NCBI GenBank assembly: GCA_002919265.1
Contig: PKEY01000077.1
Location: 1 to 64,000 of the forward strand
Length of the DNA stretch: 64,000 bases
Direction: 5' to 3'
Source of the DNA: Hyphomicrobiaceae bacterium
Lineage (GTDB): Bacteria > Pseudomonadota > Alphaproteobacteria > Rhizobiales > Hyphomicrobiaceae
Both the position numbers and the translations under genes were made by a program. The notes beneath the pieces are model-generated. The model was not told where the DNA came from. It searched no databases and was given only the letters and a program-made list of their open reading frames with translations. Positions 60,612 through 64,000 of the stretch are shown piece by piece (within the stretch, counting starts at the first letter, position 1; each line of letters starts with the position of its first letter).

Positions 60612-62585
60612 ATGGCTGTGCATGCGAGGGCTACGGCCCACGAACGTGGCGGTCGAGGCGCGCAGACTGTGACAGCGGCTGAAGAATTTGCCCAAGGACG
60701 TGATCGAGCTGCGCTGGAGCTTGAGGTGCGGGAGCTGCGGGAGCGGCTTGTTGTGGCCGAACAGCAGCTCAACGCCCTTATCGACGGTCATGCCGGCTCC
60801 GCGCGTGACGTCGCTCGCATGGACGGAGTCGGTGCGAAACAATTTCAATCGTCTGCGCTATCGCGCGAGGTTTTCCAGACATTTGTCGAGCAAATGCGAG
60901 ATGGCGCGTTGCTGGTGAATAGCGCAGGAACGATCCGTTATTGCAATGAGGCGTTCGCTAGCATTTTGGGAATCCCGCGCTCAGAGCTGCTGAATCGAAA
61001 TATCGGCCAGTTTTTGGTGGGCAACGCCGAGCGCCAGCTAAGACGCATTCTCGAATCGGAAAACGATTGGGTCGAGACCAGTCTCAGGGCCGGCTCGGGG
61101 CACTCAATACCTGTCACAATTACTTCGACGCCGCCCATGTCCTCGAATGGCGAGATGGTAATTGGCCTCGTCACTACTGATCAGAGGCGCCAGGAATTGC
61201 GGCTTCGGCACGAAGCCATGGTGCAGGCTTCGAAAGACGCCATCTACGTGCTTTCGCCGGATTTCCAGATCGAGACGTGGAATCGCGGCGCCGAGACGAT
61301 CTACGGCTATGCACCTTCGGAAGCGATTGGCAAATCGGAGCGCGATCTCTGCCCGCAATCCGAAATACCCGCACTAGAGGATCTCGTCCGCCAGGTACAA
61401 GAGAAGGGAGCTGCCGTCACGATCGACGCAGTTCGCAAGCGAAAAGACGGCTCAAAGATCCGGCTTCTCTATTCTCTGACACCCATTCGAGAAATCGAAG
61501 GCCGGACGATGGGATATGCCGTAGTCGCTCATGATGTCACCGAACGCGAGCGCGCGGCCCGCCAGCTACGCGAGGCCGTTGCCCGAACGGCGCTCGCGCT
61601 CGAAGCGGGGCGCATGGGCACTTTCGAAATGGATTTCGAAACAAAGCAATGTAGCTGGTCCGAGCAGGTCTACGGCATTTTCGGCCTCGACAGTCGGAAT
61701 TACCAACCGACGCTGGAAAACAGTCTTGGAATCATCCATCCAGACGATCGCGAACTGCTGCGGGATGCGATTGAACAAGCGCAGAGAGGAAACCCGCTCG
61801 AAGTTGAACTGCGTGTGCGCCACGCCGACGGTCGGTACATCTGGGTGCAGAGCCGTGGTTTGGTCCGCTTCGACGCCCAGGGCACGCCACGGGCGCTCTT
61901 TGGCGTCATCAGCGATATAACGGAACGCAAGGAGGCCGAACGACGGCAGCAGCTGCTCGTTGGTGAGCTAAATCATAGAGTTAGGAATACGCTCGCCACT
62001 GTTCAGGCGATCGCCAGCCAGACCTTAAGGCGTGCCAGGAGCCCGGCCGAGTTTGTTCCAAGTTTCACGGAACGCATCCAGGCGCTATCCCGCGCGCACA
62101 CCTTGCTTACGCGGTCGGCATGGCAGGGCACAGATCTCGACTCGCTTATCCGCGAGCAGCTGATCCTTGGCGGCTCGGATCGAATCCATGCCGGCGGTCC
62201 GCCCGTAACGCTGGAGCCGCAGGCCGCGCTTCAGCTCGCTTTGGTATTGCACGAGCTCGGCACGAATGCTCGCAAGTACGGATCGCTGTCCGTTCCCGAG
62301 GGCACCGTTTCGGTCGAGTGGACAATCGAGCAAACCGAAACCGGCCAGATCCTTCATCTGACGTGGGTTGAGCGCGGCGGACCTCCTGTGACACCGCCCG
62401 AATCTACGGGTTTCGGTACGCTGTTGATCGAGCGGTCATTGCAGCAGGGCCAAGGCGGTACGTCACGTATTTCGTATGACCCTGAGGGACTGACGTGCAC
62501 GATCCGCCTGCCGCTACCGCAGCCGGACCTGCTTCTCGGTTCGCCGGCACGATCTGCGCTGAACGAGACGCCGGTTGAGAGTTAA
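60612..62585 (+). CDS. PAS-domain sensor histidine kinase of the HWE family
   Basis: A 657-residue kinase, soluble, without transmembrane segments. An N-terminal coiled-coil (VRELRERLVVAEQQLNALI) is followed by at least three PAS domains at about residues 90-200, 205-330 and 335-450. The C-terminal HWE catalytic module has LNHRVRNTLATVQAIASQTL (phosphoacceptor H-box), HELGTNARKYGSLSVP (N-box) and TWVERGGPPVTPPESTGFG with the WxE and G motifs. HWE kinases are common in Hyphomicrobiales and often respond to light, redox or stress. No response regulator is adjacent. The start is the first ATG; an internal alternative cannot be excluded. Confidence 0.92.
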   Translation: MAVHARATAHERGGRGAQTVTAAEEFAQGRDRAALELEVRELRERLVVAEQQLNALIDGHAGSARDVARMDGVGAKQFQSSALSREVFQTFVEQMRDGALLVNSAGTIRYCNEAFASILGIPRSELLNRNIGQFLVGNAERQLRRILESENDWVETSLRAGSGHSIPVTITSTPPMSSNGEMVIGLVTTDQRRQELRLRHEAMVQASKDAIYVLSPDFQIETWNRGAETIYGYAPSEAIGKSERDLCPQSEIPALEDLVRQVQEKGAAVTIDAVRKRKDGSKIRLLYSLTPIREIEGRTMGYAVVAHDVTERERAARQLREAVARTALALEAGRMGTFEMDFETKQCSWSEQVYGIFGLDSRNYQPTLENSLGIIHPDDRELLRDAIEQAQRGNPLEVELRVRHADGRYIWVQSRGLVRFDAQGTPRALFGVISDITERKEAERRQQLLVGELNHRVRNTLATVQAIASQTLRRARSPAEFVPSFTERIQALSRAHTLLTRSAWQGTDLDSLIREQLILGGSDRIHAGGPPVTLEPQAALQLALVLHELGTNARKYGSLSVPEGTVSVEWTIEQTETGQILHLTWVERGGPPVTPPESTGFGTLLIERSLQQGQGGTSRISYDPEGLTCTIRLPLPQPDLLLGSPARSALNETPVES

Positions 62586-62651
62586 GGCGTTTCAATTGAA
62601 ACGCGCAGGACCGCACGTCCCAGCCCGCGCTAGGCCGAAAATCGAGCGCCG

Positions 62652-64000
62652 CTACATCCCTTGGTAATTCGGACCACCACCGCCCTCGGGCGGCACCCAA
62701 TTGATGTTCTGGCTGGGGTCCTTGATATCGCAGGTTTTGCAGTGGACGCAGTTCTGCGCGTTGATCTGGAAGCGCGGCCTGCCGTTTTCGTCGGTGACGA
62801 CCTCGTACACGCCAGCCGGGCAATAACGTTGGGCCGGCTCAGCGTACTCCGGCAGGTTCACCGCGATTGGAATGCTCGGATCCTTGAGGACGAGATGGAC
62901 CGGCTGATCTTCCTCGTGGTTCGTTCCCGAAAATGAGACGTTCGTCAGCTTGTCGAACGTCAGAATGCCGTCTGGCTTCGGATATTCAATCTTCTTGGAT
63001 TCGGATGCCTTCTTCAGGCAGGCGTAGTCCGGTTTGCCGTGGCGCAGCGTGTAGCCAAGCCCAATGCCGGGAAGAATGGTGTTGAGCCACATATCGACAC
63101 CACCCAGCGCGATACCCGCGAAGGTGCCGAACCGCGACCACATCGGCTTCACATTTCGGACCGGGCGAAGGTCGCGGGCAATCGGGCCGGTGCGAACAGC
63201 GTGCTCGTAGGAATCGAGCGTGTCGTGCGCGCGGCCCTGTCTGAGCGCCTCGGCGACAGCGTCGGCAGCATGTATGCCGGAAAGAATGGCGTTGTGGCTG
63301 CCCTTGATGCGCGGAACGTTGACCATTCCGGCCGCGCAGCCCAACAGCGCGCCGCCTGGGAAGACGAGCTTCGGGAGTGACTGCCAGCCGCCTTCCGTGA
63401 TGGCGCGCGCGCCATAGGCGATCCGCTTGCCGCCCTCCAGGTGTACGCGGATCGCCGGGTGTGTCTTGAACCGCTGAAATTCGTCGTACGGCGAGAGATA
63501 CGGATTTTCGTAGTTGAGATGCACCACGAAGCCGACAGCGACCAGGTTCTCGCCGTAGTGATAAAGGAAGGACCCGCCGCCGGTACGGTTATCGAGAGGC
63601 CAGCCAAACGTGTGCTGGACGAGACCCGGGCGGTGCCGCTCGGGCCTGACCTCCCACAGCTCCTTGATGCCGATGCCGTATTTCTGCGGTTCGCGCCCAG
63701 CGCGCAGATCGTAGTTCTTGATGAGCTGCTTGGTGAGAGAGCCGTGCGCGCCCTCGGCGATGAGCGTGTACTTGCCGCGCAGCTCCATGCCGCGGGTGAA
63801 CGTGTCCTTCGGTTTCCCGTCCCGGCCAACGCCCATGTCACCTGTGGCAACGCCGATCACGGCTCCGTTTTCGTCCCTCAAGATCTCGGTCGCAGCGAAC
63901 CCCGGATAGACTTCGACACCCAACTCCGCCGCCTGCTCGCCGAGCCAGCGAACGAGATCACCGAGGCTGACGATGTAATTGCCGTGATTGTTCATCAACG
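62652..64000 (-). CDS. Electron-transfer flavoprotein:ubiquinone oxidoreductase, C-terminal part
   Basis: The C-terminal 449 codons of ETF-QO, open to the right edge; the N-terminal FAD motif is outside the window. Visible parts are the middle of the FAD domain (EGAHGSLTKQLIKNYDL) and the ubiquinone/4Fe-4S region with CPAGVYEVVTDENGRPRF and NCVHCKTCDIKDPSQN (the C-x2-C-x2-C ferredoxin-like site), ending PPEGGGGPNYQGM. It passes electrons from acyl-CoA dehydrogenases via ETF to ubiquinone, in line with the acyl-CoA genes of this window. It converges on the histidine kinase gene. Confidence 0.95.
   Translation of the reverse strand, partial: LMNNHGNYIVSLGDLVRWLGEQAAELGVEVYPGFAATEILRDENGAVIGVATGDMGVGRDGKPKDTFTRGMELRGKYTLIAEGAHGSLTKQLIKNYDLRAGREPQKYGIGIKELWEVRPERHRPGLVQHTFGWPLDNRTGGGSFLYHYGENLVAVGFVVHLNYENPYLSPYDEFQRFKTHPAIRVHLEGGKRIAYGARAITEGGWQSLPKLVFPGGALLGCAAGMVNVPRIKGSHNAILSGIHAADAVAEALRQGRAHDTLDSYEHAVRTGPIARDLRPVRNVKPMWSRFGTFAGIALGGVDMWLNTILPGIGLGYTLRHGKPDYACLKKASESKKIEYPKPDGILTFDKLTNVSFSGTNHEEDQPVHLVLKDPSIPIAVNLPEYAEPAQRYCPAGVYEVVTDENGRPRFQINAQNCVHCKTCDIKDPSQNINWVPPEGGGGPNYQGM

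Overview
The window is a GC-rich chromosomal segment that looks like an alphaproteobacterium of the order Hyphomicrobiales (Rhizobiales). Pointers are a short Omp25-like porin, an HWE-family sensor kinase, mesaconyl-CoA hydratase next to a malyl-CoA-lyase-type enzyme (ethylmalonyl-CoA pathway), the sdhC-D-A order, mdh beside zapE, and many aryl/acyl-CoA and organic-acid catabolic genes. I see no phage, insertion sequence, CRISPR array or rRNA. One tRNA (Ala, CGC) is present. Both ends cut genes: a MatB-like malonyl-CoA ligase on the left and ETF:ubiquinone oxidoreductase on the right.

Layout. 0-13 kb: CoA ligase, MFS transporter, Nudix hydrolase, fused indolepyruvate:ferredoxin oxidoreductase, a TRAP solute-binding protein, a thioredoxin-like protein, and a three-subunit molybdenum hydroxylase with a second TRAP solute-binding protein. 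13-21 kb: porin, folD-yggU-yggT, tRNA-Ala, an Ada-like methyltransferase, nth, a GMC oxidoreductase with a ferredoxin-like cysteine motif, and tonB. 21-31.4 kb: an IclR regulator divergent from an OYE flavoenzyme and an aldehyde dehydrogenase, a split TPP decarboxylase, a secreted matrixin-type protease, leuB, a Tat-exported SMP-30 lactonase and a two-subunit CoA-transferase. 31.4-37 kb: lipoprotein, aldolase, VOC protein, 3-oxoadipyl-CoA thiolase plus PaaI thioesterase, and dgoA-dgoK. 41-44.7 kb: enoyl-CoA hydratase and PaaH, then an AbrB-type membrane protein. 44.8-49.3 kb: sucC, ridA, osmC, mdh and zapE. 50-57.5 kb: a very small HiPIP-like protein, a histone-H1-like protein, succinate dehydrogenase with sdhB split from sdhCDA, and two ethylmalonyl-CoA-pathway enzymes. 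57.6-64 kb: an amine/amino-acid oxidase, pyridoxal kinase, carbonic anhydrase, HWE kinase and ETF-QO.

The most unusual region is 37.25-40.94 kb on the minus strand. A four-gene operon there encodes a cytoplasmic subtilisin-like protease, a radical SAM/SPASM enzyme (GTGA start-stop overlap), a 95-residue PqqD-type peptide chaperone embedded in the 3' end of the radical SAM gene, and a 243-residue protein. The N-terminal half of that last protein carries three near-identical 17-residue segments spaced exactly 30 residues apart. The segments differ at many synonymous codon positions but hardly in protein sequence. This has the layout of a ribosomally synthesised, radical-SAM-modified peptide (RiPP) system with a multi-core precursor fused to a globular domain. 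I do not recognise it as a named family.

Pathway logic. Indolepyruvate oxidoreductase (aryl-pyruvates to aryl-acetyl-CoA), PaaI, the thiolase, the hydratase and PaaH together cover parts of phenylacetyl-CoA breakdown, although the ring-attacking paaABCDE genes are not in the window. SucC, Mdh, Sdh, mesaconyl-CoA hydratase and the malyl-CoA enzyme connect to the TCA cycle and C2 assimilation, and ETF-QO feeds acyl-CoA electrons to quinone.
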